From the NCBI RefSeq assembly GCF_023206215.1, contig NZ_CP065801.1, positions 1 to 64,000 on the forward strand: a stretch of 64,000 bases of DNA, read 5' to 3'. Source of the stretch: Butyrivibrio fibrisolvens. GTDB taxonomy: Bacteria > Bacillota > Clostridia > Lachnospirales > Lachnospiraceae. Shown here piece after piece: positions 47,088-54,199 of the stretch (the first letter of the stretch is position 1; each line of letters opens with the position of its first letter). The notes beneath the pieces are model-generated. The model made no database searches. It saw nothing but the letters and a program-made list of their open reading frames with translations, and was not told where the DNA came from. The position numbers and the translations under genes are program-made.

Positions 47088-47831
47088 TCATTTTAAATCT
47101 CTCTTGTTAAGTCCAATACAGCCCAAAAGTATTGAAATAACAATTATCAAAACTGAAATTATAAGCTGATTTATATTCCCAGGATTTGTCTGCGGATCAG
47201 CAAATCCTGCCTGTATCAGCCATTGACCGAATACCGAAGCATTATAGATGATCCTGCCAATTGTATAAGCTGTTCCTTTTAGAATAAATGCAAGGAAGAA
47301 ATTACCGATCATAACTATGTTATAGGCAAGGTTCAGAATTACAAAAGCACATATTGCCACTAATACTGTCTTTTGCACACGCATTGCTACAAACTCCATA
47401 ACAGATATATATCCGCACATGGCAAAAAATAAAATAACTGTTGTTATGGCAAGCTCCGTGCTTATCTTTGCGCCGCCTATTACTCCGGCAAGGAAATAGC
47501 ATACTGTCATCCCCAAAAGCGCTGTTATATGTGAAAAAAGTATACCAAGATAAACCTGCTTTTGCGAAAAGCCTGCTACGAGTTTATTTCTGATAGTGCC
47601 ATCGCGATATTCCTCGTTGGTATAAAGAGGTACAAATATCGTAAAAAAGGCCATCATAGCTATATTTATAAATATCATCCTACCGGCACATCCCATTCTT
47701 TCAAATCGTCCTGTCATACCCATCAGATTGGCTGTAAATACGAGGGTTATAACGAACGCCAGAATGCATCCAAGGATAAATATGCGATTTTTTAGAATTC
47801 TATATATACCGGATATATATATGTTTTTCAT
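47088..47831 (-). CDS. ABC-2 type transporter permease (second)
   Basis: 247 residues, six membrane helices. Opens ILKNRIFILGCILAFVITLV; the conserved ABC-2 segment is YTNEEYRDGTIRNKLVAGFS with KQVYLGILFSH. ATG behind AGGAGG. Works with the ATPase encoded two genes upstream and the other permease; substrate perhaps a peptide antibiotic or lipid. Confidence 0.85.
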   Translation of the reverse strand: MKNIYISGIYRILKNRIFILGCILAFVITLVFTANLMGMTGRFERMGCAGRMIFINIAMMAFFTIFVPLYTNEEYRDGTIRNKLVAGFSQKQVYLGILFSHITALLGMTVCYFLAGVIGGAKISTELAITTVILFFAMCGYISVMEFVAMRVQKTVLVAICAFVILNLAYNIVMIGNFFLAFILKGTAYTIGRIIYNASVFGQWLIQAGFADPQTNPGNINQLIISVLIIVISILLGCIGLNKRDLK

Positions 47832-47899
47832 TTAAGCCTCCTGCTAAGGATAATCATGTGTATTTATGACTATCGACTTGTATACCAATAATATTGTTA

Positions 47900-48010
47900 T
47901 CTTTTTCTTTTTGATATTAGTTTCTTATGATATCAGGTTCTTTTGATAGCAAGTTCTTTTTGGTATCATTTTCTTTTTCTATATTTTTTATTTTTTTGAT
48001 ATCATATGTT
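47900..48010. repeat. Degenerate tandem repeat between the two permease genes
   Basis: About five imperfect units of 17-19 bp with core TTGATATCAGGTTCTTTT (variants GATATTAGTTTC, GATAGCAAGTTC, GGTATCATTTTC). They fill the spacer before the second permease. Possibly slipped-strand expansion of a leader. Confidence 0.5.
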
Positions 48011-48015
48011 TTTTA

Positions 48016-48783
48016 TCAGTGTATTTCTTTCCTTTCAACAACCACTAGTCCTATTATTACCGAGATCAGTATAAGTCCTGTACATCCTGCAAGGTAGCTG
48101 GCGCTATCCCAATGCGGCTCTATTGAAAGATAAGAATACGGTATATACCTGTCGATAAATTTGTACAATAAAAGTTTTGAACCTGTTAATGTACAATTCC
48201 CTTTTTCCGGATACAGCTTATCAAGTACATGAGTATCAAGTGTCTCAAGTCCAAAAGCAATCGCAAGTCCAACTACATAAGAAAGCTTACTTCCACCAAG
48301 CACCATAATAAGTGATGCAGAAAAAGCTCCTATCGCCATACATGATAAGGTGATTATAAGCCAGTAATCTGCTATCTCAGAAACCTTATAGTTCATAAAC
48401 CCTTCTGAGAATATAGGCAAAACAGCCATAGAAGATACAAATGCTATAAATGAAAGCAGCGCCCCCAGAAGCATCCCACTTATCACTACTGAAAGGAAGG
48501 CATCTCTTCTTTTTACACCCGATATAAGCTTGTTGCGGATACATCCGTCTTCAAAGTCTCCCTGCATTACCAGAAGCGTTGTTGCGGTTACTACAAATAC
48601 TGCAATATTGGTAAAAGAAAAAGCTATATCATCCGATGCAACCTGACCTTTTATAAACAAAACGGTAAGCATCCAGATTATAAGACTTGCAAATATCTGG
48701 TATAACAGGATTACTATGACTCCCAGATAAAAACCTCGGCTAAAAAATATCTTTCTGGTATCAGCATACAGATTTCTGAACAT
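48016..48783 (-). CDS. ABC-2 type transporter permease (first)
   Basis: About 255 residues from ATG 48783 (MFRNLYADTRKIFFSRGFYL), which overlaps the ATPase stop by 22 bp and has GGAGGCGG upstream. Six helices. The characteristic cytoplasmic segment is GDFEDGCIRNKLISGVKRRD, parallel to YRDGTIRNKLVAGFS in the sister permease, so the two form a heterodimer. Resembles BcrB/LanEG-type bacitracin or lantibiotic immunity permeases. Confidence 0.85.
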   Translation of the reverse strand: MFRNLYADTRKIFFSRGFYLGVIVILLYQIFASLIIWMLTVLFIKGQVASDDIAFSFTNIAVFVVTATTLLVMQGDFEDGCIRNKLISGVKRRDAFLSVVISGMLLGALLSFIAFVSSMAVLPIFSEGFMNYKVSEIADYWLIITLSCMAIGAFSASLIMVLGGSKLSYVVGLAIAFGLETLDTHVLDKLYPEKGNCTLTGSKLLLYKFIDRYIPYSYLSIEPHWDSASYLAGCTGLILISVIIGLVVVERKEIH

Positions 48784-49690
48784 TTTCTCCGCCTCCAAGT
48801 AATGATAGATAGAATGCCTCGAGGCTTTCGTCATGCTCTTCCATGGTAAATATAGAACATCCAACTTTGTCGAAGCCCTTGGCAATTTCAGAAAAGTTGA
48901 TCGATGAATATACATCTGCTGTGCTGTTATCGATAACCTTGTACTCTATACCTTTTTCCTCCATGACTTTTGTAAGAAGTCCTACATCACTTACCTTCAT
49001 ACGTACTGACTTACGACACTCTTTTTTGAGCTCCTTGCTGCTCATCTGGCGGACTATATGCCCTTTATCAATAAAACCGTAATTAGTTGCAATCTTGGAA
49101 AGCTCATCTAAGATGTGGCTTGATATAAGGAAGGTAATTCCCCGCTCTCTGTTAAGCTTAAGAATCAATTCTCTTATCTCTATAATTCCCTGAGGATCAA
49201 GACCATTGATCGGCTCATCAAGTACGATAAAGTCAGGATCGCCGCAAAGAGCTACTGCAATTCCAAGGCGCTGACGCATTCCAAGTGAAAAGTGTCTTGC
49301 TTTCTTCTTGCCGGTACCTGAAAGTCCTACCAGGCTTAAAATCTCGTCAACACAGCTAAAATCCGGCAGCCCCAGCATCAGGCACTGCTGTATCAGATTG
49401 TCTCTTGCAGACATATCTTTATATATTGCAGGGGATTCTACAACTGCCCCCATCCTGCGTCTTGCCTTTGAAATATCTGCATCGTCTGCTGTTTTGCCAA
49501 AAAGCTCGTAAAATCCGCTGCTAGCTTTTTGAAGCCCGCACATGATCCTGATAAGTGTTGTCTTTCCTGCTCCGTTCTTTCCTACAAAACCATATATTGC
49601 ACCTTTAGGTATCTCCATATTTACGTCAGAAAGAGCTGTAAACTTTCCGTATTGTTTACTTATTCCATTTGCTTTAAATACGTATTCCAT
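48761..49690 (-). CDS. ABC transporter ATPase (BcrA/LanF-like)
   Basis: 309 residues from ATG 49690 (MEYVFKANGISKQYGKFTAL); the preceding leader repeat gives GAGGTTA as ribosome site. Walker A GFVGKNGAGKTTLIRIMCGL, signature FSLGMRQRLGIAVAL, Walker B DFIVLDEPINGLDP, and the His switch in FLISSHILDELSKIA. The C-terminal 90 residues are the BcrA-type extension. Energises the two downstream permeases. Co-operon with a response regulator and histidine kinase suggests export or immunity against an antimicrobial. Confidence 0.9.
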   Translation of the reverse strand: MEYVFKANGISKQYGKFTALSDVNMEIPKGAIYGFVGKNGAGKTTLIRIMCGLQKASSGFYELFGKTADDADISKARRRMGAVVESPAIYKDMSARDNLIQQCLMLGLPDFSCVDEILSLVGLSGTGKKKARHFSLGMRQRLGIAVALCGDPDFIVLDEPINGLDPQGIIEIRELILKLNRERGITFLISSHILDELSKIATNYGFIDKGHIVRQMSSKELKKECRKSVRMKVSDVGLLTKVMEEKGIEYKVIDNSTADVYSSINFSEIAKGFDKVGCSIFTMEEHDESLEAFYLSLLGGGENVQKSVC

Positions 49691-49692
49691 AA

Positions 49693-49757
49693 TTAACCTC
49701 ATGTCGCGAGTGAAACGAGTTACTAATGGTTCAAATTGATGGAGCTCGCGTCATCAC
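49693..49757 (-). repeat. 95-nt structured leader repeat, copy G (5' hairpin missing)
   Basis: Only the distal two thirds are present: GATGACGCGAGCTCCATC, AATTTGAACCATTAGTAACT, and CACTCGCGACATGAGGTTA, two bases before the ABC ATPase ATG. Where hairpin 1 would be, the RR terminator begins (49758), so this copy is truncated at its 5' side. Confidence 0.85.
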
Positions 49758-49793
49758 AATAAAAATACCACCCTCCGGTCAAGAAAGTGGTAT
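49758..49793 (-). terminator. Terminator after the response regulator
   Basis: Minus strand ATACCAC ... GTGGTAT with a 15-nt loop and then TTTTATT. It stands between the response regulator and the ABC ATPase, so the ABC genes are partly uncoupled from the regulator. Confidence 0.65.
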
Positions 49794-49812
49794 AGAAAAC
49801 GTCAAGATATGG

Positions 49813-50503
49813 TCAAGATTCGTGAAATTGAAATCCTATTCCATAAATTGCCTCAATATGATCAATATTATCAATCTGCTGGAGCTTTTTTCTAATATTA
49901 CAGATATGCTGCTTTAAAGAGCGCTCCGTACAATCCGGCGTAGACTCACTTATACGATCCAGAATAGTACTGCGTCCTATCGGTCTGTTAGGATTAAGCA
50001 TAAGTATATTAAGTATGGCAGATTCTGTTCTGGTAAGGCTGACTTCACTATCTCCGATTGTTACAGACATAAGATTAGTATCCAGCATAATCTCGCCGGC
50101 CTTAATAACTCCCTCATCCAGTGGCTGTGACTGATACGAATTTTCTTTCATGAGTCTTAGATGGGCTTCAATCCTTGCAAGAAGTTCAGATAGTTCAAAA
50201 GGTTTTGTAACATAATCACAGGCACCCTTTTTTAGAAGACTTATTTTGCTATCTATATCAGATTTTGCACTTAATACTATAGTAAGGATTCCATTGAACT
50301 TTGTAATAAGCTCCTCTCCTGAAAGTCCGGGTAACATCAGGTCAAGGAGTATCAGATCCGGCCTTCCTTTTTCCAAAAGCATAAGAGCTTCTGTTCCGGA
50401 GTAGGCCCTTGTAACTTCATATGATTCAAGTTTCAAATACTTCCTCAAGCATATCGCCTATATTTACGTCATCTTCTACAATCATTATTTTATAACTGCT
50501 CAT
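49813..50503 (-). pseudogene. OmpR-family response regulator, one frame interruption
   Basis: From ATG 50503 (MSSYKIMIVEDDVNIGDML, behind AGGAG) the frame breaks near 50455 after EEVFET; removal of one base gives RKYLKLESYEVTRAYSGTEA and continues to 49813. Receiver: acidic pair EDD, phosphorylation site LILLDLMLPG (Asp), Lys in DYVTKPFEL. C-terminal winged helix: SLTRTESAILNILMLNPNRP, RSLKQHICNIRKKLQQIDNI. First gene of the RR-ABC-esterase-HK operon and presumably its activator, with the kinase at the far end as partner. Confidence 0.85.
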
Positions 50504-50589
50504 AATAATCTCCTAAATCTATTCTATACATTCTATCACGAATAGCAGAAAAAGCCTATAAATAAGAAGGATAGAAACTTTTAAACATA

Positions 50590-50641
50590 AAAAAGACAGT
50601 ACGCTTAATGTATTGAATAAATACAATAAGTATACTGCCCA
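50590..50641 (-). terminator. Terminator after the PssD/PssE pair
   Basis: Minus strand GCAGTATACTTATTGTATT pairs imperfectly with AATACATTAAGCGTACTG around TATTC and is followed by TCTTTTTT. Confidence 0.7.
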
Positions 50642-50735
50642 TAAATATATTCCATCCTATAATGTCGGTGCCAAAAGTAATATTTGCATACTCCTGACAA
50701 ACTTCTTCACCTATCAAAAGCCAAATATCTAATAG

Positions 50736-51314
50736 TCAAAAAATTCCGTTGTGTGTTGATGCCGACTTCTTGATCATCTTTTCATTCTTGCCTAAAAGAC
50801 CTACAAGGCCAGTTAATGAATGCTTCTCAGAATATGAAGAATTGTCTTCTATACAATGAATAACAATATCCTCAACCTTCCTCTCAGGCTCTATATATGG
50901 CTTAAATTCATAGTTGTCGATATTATCAACCATAAATTTCAAATATTCTATATTCATACAGATAAGCAGACATTTGTTATGCTTGAGTGCATGTGCTGCT
51001 TCGATCTGGTGATCATCAACATGTTCTCCATACTTATGAAGTCTTGGTACTACTATAACAGGTTTTCTCTTTCTAAGACCCGCCATAATTGTTCCTACTC
51101 CTCCATGAGAGATGAGCACTCTGCACTTGTCAATGCACTCCTCAAACTGAGGACGATCCATAAACATAAATGTCTTGCAATTCTTAGGGACATAGGTGCA
51201 ATGCCCGTATTGTATAACAAATTCTTCCTCCGGCATCATGGCTGCAAGCATTTCTATCTGCTTCATGAGCCTGTTCATCTGGAACTTTTGAGTTCCAACT
51301 GTTACAAAAATCAA
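50736..51314 (-). CDS. pssE: PssE/Alg13-like glycosyltransferase catalytic subunit
   Basis: 192 residues. Opens MIFVTVGTQKFQMNRLMKQI; the UDP-sugar-binding GT-B C-terminal domain motif is RVLISHGGVGTIMAGLRKRK, then PVIVVPRLHKYGEHVDDHQI. In Cps14G/PssE systems this subunit transfers galactose or a similar sugar to a lipid-linked sugar at the membrane with the help of PssD. It overlaps pssD by 4 bp (ATGA). Last gene before a terminator. Its place next to a peptide-modification cluster is unusual and could mean glycosylation of the peptide or of a lipid carrier. Confidence 0.85.
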   Translation of the reverse strand: MIFVTVGTQKFQMNRLMKQIEMLAAMMPEEEFVIQYGHCTYVPKNCKTFMFMDRPQFEECIDKCRVLISHGGVGTIMAGLRKRKPVIVVPRLHKYGEHVDDHQIEAAHALKHNKCLLICMNIEYLKFMVDNIDNYEFKPYIEPERKVEDIVIHCIEDNSSYSEKHSLTGLVGLLGKNEKMIKKSASTHNGIF

Positions 51315-51772
51315 AATATACCGCCTCCAACAATTGCTTTATCATACTTCTGTGCTATCTCTGACCACTGTACAATAAAGGTATTAACATGCTTGTACAG
51401 AAGCTTGCCTGTAAGAGATAATTCATTGACTCTGGCAAAAGATTCAATGAAAATAACCTTCTTGCCCATCATCTTGGCAAGACGACAGAATGGATATGAT
51501 ATCAAAGCACCTGTTGAAATAACAACTTCCGGTTTCTCTTTGATCAGCACATAAAATGCTACAAAAAATAAAAGGAAAAATTTTAAAGGGAAAAGAATCT
51601 CCCTACGATTAACCTGAGGAACGTAATACTGAATCTCCTCAACCTTCCCATATTTCTGAAAATTGTTCTTTTCAGTGACCCAGCAGCAGTCATACCTTTC
51701 AGTAATGCTCTTAAGTCTTGTAAGCTCCTCCATATGACCACCTGAAGAAGCTACCAATAATAACTTTCTCAT
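51311..51772 (-). CDS. pssD: PssD/Alg14-like membrane-anchoring subunit
   Basis: 153 residues. MRKLLLVASSGGHMEELTRL is the Alg14 signature; then FFLLFFVAFYVLIKEKPEVV is a membrane-associated helix, ISTGALISYPFCRLAKMMGK and IFIESFARVNELSLTGKLLY follow. It recruits the PssE/Alg13 subunit to the membrane. ATG behind GGGAGAGA. A perfect 12-bp-arm hairpin lies 29 bp upstream. Confidence 0.85.
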   Translation of the reverse strand: MRKLLLVASSGGHMEELTRLKSITERYDCCWVTEKNNFQKYGKVEEIQYYVPQVNRREILFPLKFFLLFFVAFYVLIKEKPEVVISTGALISYPFCRLAKMMGKKVIFIESFARVNELSLTGKLLYKHVNTFIVQWSEIAQKYDKAIVGGGIF

Positions 51773-51800
51773 ATCATCTCTCCCTTTTTTTCACCCCTCT

Positions 51801-51828
51801 AACTTGTATTAGTCCTCTAATACAAGTT
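51801..51828. promoter_or_regulatory. Perfect 12-bp-arm inverted repeat upstream of pssD
   Basis: AACTTGTATTAG and CTAATACAAGTT with a 4-nt centre (TCCT). No T run. Candidate operator or leader hairpin. The 250-bp spacer 51773-52024 holds nothing else I can name. Confidence 0.55.
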
Positions 51829-52024
51829 CCGTTCGATAATAGCAGATTAACTATCATAAAAACAATCATATTTTTGATTATTTTTGTAGCGTTTCCGTTG
51901 TTTACATTTTTTCGATACACATTTAACTGTATTTACATATATATCAAATGTATATTTTTTATTCTATCCCTATATATCAACGTTTCTGGCTAAGGGGGAA
52001 AACTTTTTTCAAAACTAGTTTCCA

Positions 52025-52492
52025 TCAATATTTCATGATTTTTCTATATATTTTAATCAGCATCGGACGCAAAGGTCTTAGTATCATCCAAATCTCATGC
52101 GCTATTTTATATGATTTTTTATCACAAGAATAGAGTTTCCCTTTTCTCACAAATTCTTCAGCATATGCAAGCATATGATCCATTGTAAGCGGTCCTTCTA
52201 TATTCTTCTGGCTTTCTCCAATCAGATAAATCCCCTCTTTATCCACATGATGAACCGAATGTGTTACATATATGCCGTTATCTCTCCTGTACAGGCATAT
52301 ATCGCCTCGCCTAAGCTCTCTGTCTATACCTCGAAGTATCAAGCTATCCCTGCCTCCTACAAGCAGAGGATACATACTAAATCCAAAAGGAGTAAGCTTG
52401 ACCTTTCTGCCTTCCTTAAGTCCCTTTAGATAGATAGGCATCCATGCATCTGTATGAATCATCTCATCACGATTCCCAGATTGTTCCATCAT
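52025..52492 (-). CDS. S24/S26-type (signal-peptidase-like) protein of the peptide cluster
   Basis: 155 residues. VKLTPFGFSMYPLLVGGRDS contains the Ser-Met-x-P motif of S24/S26 peptidases (catalytic Ser); LRRGDICLYRRDNGIYVTHS holds the second conserved box (GD), VHHVDKEGIYLIGESQKN the third. The usual catalytic Lys position reads in the LYRRD region and I cannot confirm it. A basic C-terminal helix (MILRPLRPMLIKIYRKIM) may bind the membrane. ATGA overlap with pqqD. In RiPP loci such proteins are candidates for leader removal. Confidence 0.75.
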   Translation of the reverse strand: MMEQSGNRDEMIHTDAWMPIYLKGLKEGRKVKLTPFGFSMYPLLVGGRDSLILRGIDRELRRGDICLYRRDNGIYVTHSVHHVDKEGIYLIGESQKNIEGPLTMDHMLAYAEEFVRKGKLYSCDKKSYKIAHEIWMILRPLRPMLIKIYRKIMKY

Positions 52493-52758
52493 GATATGAT
52501 TACTCCGACCTTTCTGGCACTATCTATAAAGTCTCCAAGATCTTTAGAAGCTGTCTCCATATCAATCTCATATTCATCCATTATTGCTACAAGAAGCTCA
52601 TCAAATGACATATCCTTGTCTTTTAATGAATTAATGATAAATAGAGCCGTATCGTTCAGATCCATCATTTTATCTACATCCATCAGCTTCGATCCGGTAG
52701 GTACTATGAAAGACTGTCCAGATACTTCGCATACTGAAAACTCAGTATTTAATCTCAT
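52489..52758 (-). CDS. PqqD-family RiPP recognition element (first)
   Basis: 89 residues. Typical PqqD: SVCEVSGQSFIVPTGSKLMD (beta hairpin), MMDLNDTALFIINSLKDKDM, SFDELLVAIMDEYEIDMETA, DLGDFIDSARKVGVIIS. PqqD proteins bind the leader of a precursor peptide and present it to modifying enzymes. ATG behind AAAGGAG, 78 bp after the precursor gene, with a hairpin between them. Confidence 0.85.
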   Translation of the reverse strand: MRLNTEFSVCEVSGQSFIVPTGSKLMDVDKMMDLNDTALFIINSLKDKDMSFDELLVAIMDEYEIDMETASKDLGDFIDSARKVGVIIS

Positions 52759-52782
52759 AAAAACTCCTTTTTAAATGATATA

Positions 52783-52804
52783 TGGTGACAGTTTCCTGCC
52801 ACCA
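52783..52804 (-). promoter_or_regulatory. GNRA-type hairpin between precursor gene and pqqD
   Basis: Minus strand GGTGGCAG-GAAA-CTGTCACC, stem with one mismatch-like bulge and a GAAA tetraloop. It probably stabilises the precursor mRNA end or attenuates downstream transcription, giving more peptide than enzymes. Confidence 0.55.
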
Positions 52805-52836
52805 CATTAGTACAAACAATGATCGGTTACAGCTTA

Positions 52837-53019
52837 TTACCATCCAATGTAAACTGTAGCTCTTCCACCGCATCTTGGCTGAGGCTGGCAAGGATAAGGC
52901 TGCCAATTACAGTTGTTGCCCTTGTTGCTGCTTGTCTCATAATCGTAGCAAGCATATACGCCTTCAAGTGTACCGTTCATTGAAGCATTAAGCTCTGGTT
53001 TAACATATGCCTTCTTCAT
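52837..53019 (-). CDS. Probable RiPP precursor peptide, 60 residues
   Basis: Start ATG 53019 behind AAAGGGGAGAG. Leader MKKAYVKPELNASMNGTLEG contains Y5-x-x-P8-x-L10, then G16 and T17: the YxxPxL element read by PqqD/B1 proteins in lasso and related peptides. The likely core begins near residue 22: VYACYDYETSSNKGNNC, then NWQPYPCQPQPRCGG and RATVYIGW. It has four cysteines (24, 37, 44, 50), a Pro/Gln-rich middle, and several Ser/Thr for phosphorylation or glycosylation. Its own promoter precedes it. No lasso cyclase or lanthionine synthetase is in the window, so the product class is open. Confidence 0.75.
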   Translation of the reverse strand: MKKAYVKPELNASMNGTLEGVYACYDYETSSNKGNNCNWQPYPCQPQPRCGGRATVYIGW

Positions 53020-53059
53020 ACTCACTCTCCCCTTTCCGAATATTCTAAGAACGTTAATT

Positions 53060-53088
53060 ATAGTAGCAACAAATAATCGATAATTCAA
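53060..53088 (-). promoter_or_regulatory. Promoter of the precursor-peptide operon
   Basis: Minus strand TTGAAT (53083-53088), exactly 17 bp, TACTAT (53060-53065; a TATAAT overlaps three bases on). About 40 bp before the precursor ATG. Confidence 0.6.
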
Positions 53089-53200
53089 GAATAAACGGCG
53101 TTATTTCTTGATTTGTTGCAAGATTGTAAGAATTCGGCCAATATAAGTCCACTTTCATTACATAAAAGCTTCTGACTATGCAGAAAATATAATGATCATC

Positions 53201-53285
53201 ATTAATATCATGACGCAAGTGAAGCGACCTGCTAATGGTCCAAATTTACAGAGCATACACCACTAATTCAGGTATTAAAATATAC
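53201..53285 (-). repeat. Degenerate copy H of the 95-nt leader repeat
   Basis: Minus strand GGACCATTAGCAGGTCGCTT and CACTTGCGTCATGATATTAA correspond to GAACCATTAGTCACTCGTTT and CACTCGCGACATGAGGTTAA. Stem 2 is lost and the ribosome site is changed to GATATTA. It sits in the gap between the HPr-kinase-like gene and the precursor gene, not directly before a start codon. Confidence 0.4.
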
Positions 53286-53311
53286 CATTTACATACTTAT
53301 TAAAAGTGCTA

Positions 53312-54199
53312 TTAGTCCTTAAAAATAACATCTTTCAATGTACTCACAGCTTCAGGCTCCATATTACAAGAATATTCATATATCGGAGCTTTTTCTACTA
53401 TTTTCTGAGTTACACCGGCTACTCTATGCGCCATTTCATCTGTAAGAGACTCTGAAAATGTAGAAGAAAAAACATAGCTTATCTTTTCACGAATATTCGG
53501 AATCCTGACAGTATTGTCCTTGGCTTGTTTTAGAAATACCAAAGCACCAAGTTCAACCTCTTTATTTATATATTTTCCGGACGATCCACACCAGGGAAGG
53601 CCATATACATACAGCTTTCCTTCTTTTTCACGACATACAGTTACATCTCCGTCCAGCACACGGCAGCCAAGTTCTCGTTGCCATAGACCTGCCTGAGTAC
53701 TTTTACCGGTTCCTGAAGAGGCAGAAAAGACAACCGCTTTATCCTTGTAGATTACTGAGGCTGAATGAATAGACATCGCATCTTCAAATAGGATCCTGTT
53801 ATAGAAGATCTGCTGAAGAGCATTGAAAATAAGGCCTTGTACCATTTCAAGATACTGCTTTTGACCTACTACTTTTGCTGTATAGCCTTTATATCTGTCA
53901 CTTATATATACATCAGTTTCTTTATAGTTATCTTTTCCTTTGACAAGCCTTACTTCAAGCCTTTGTTTGCTCTGATAGTACTGCTGCATCACGTTCCCAT
54001 CATGGTAGAACGAAAACTCTCCTATAGGAGTCCCTTTATCAAAAAGATATCTTACAAAAAATGGTTTTCTATCAATGATGCGTATAGTCATATCCGGCTC
54101 ATCACTTCCATCATAAAGAAAGTCATTGAACCTCTCATGAAGATATTTAGGTTTGCCATAAAAATGTATAACAAAATTAGCAATTCTAAGCTTAACCAA
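53312..54199 (-). CDS. HPr-kinase-like protein of the peptide cluster
   Basis: 295 residues. The P-loop is VVFSASSGTGKSTQAGLWQR preceded by MSIHSASVIYKDKA, with the metal/base residues in CRVLDGDVTVCRE and a glycine turn YGLPWCGSSGKYINKEVELG. This is the HprK C-terminal kinase fold without its N-terminal domain. Homologues in lasso-peptide loci (PadeK, PsmK) phosphorylate the peptide; here the precursor has a Ser/Thr-rich segment as possible target. N-terminus (LRIANFVIHFYGKPKYL) unknown. It overlaps the exporter gene by 8 bp. Confidence 0.8.
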   Translation of the reverse strand: MVKLRIANFVIHFYGKPKYLHERFNDFLYDGSDEPDMTIRIIDRKPFFVRYLFDKGTPIGEFSFYHDGNVMQQYYQSKQRLEVRLVKGKDNYKETDVYISDRYKGYTAKVVGQKQYLEMVQGLIFNALQQIFYNRILFEDAMSIHSASVIYKDKAVVFSASSGTGKSTQAGLWQRELGCRVLDGDVTVCREKEGKLYVYGLPWCGSSGKYINKEVELGALVFLKQAKDNTVRIPNIREKISYVFSSTFSESLTDEMAHRVAGVTQKIVEKAPIYEYSCNMEPEAVSTLKDVIFKD

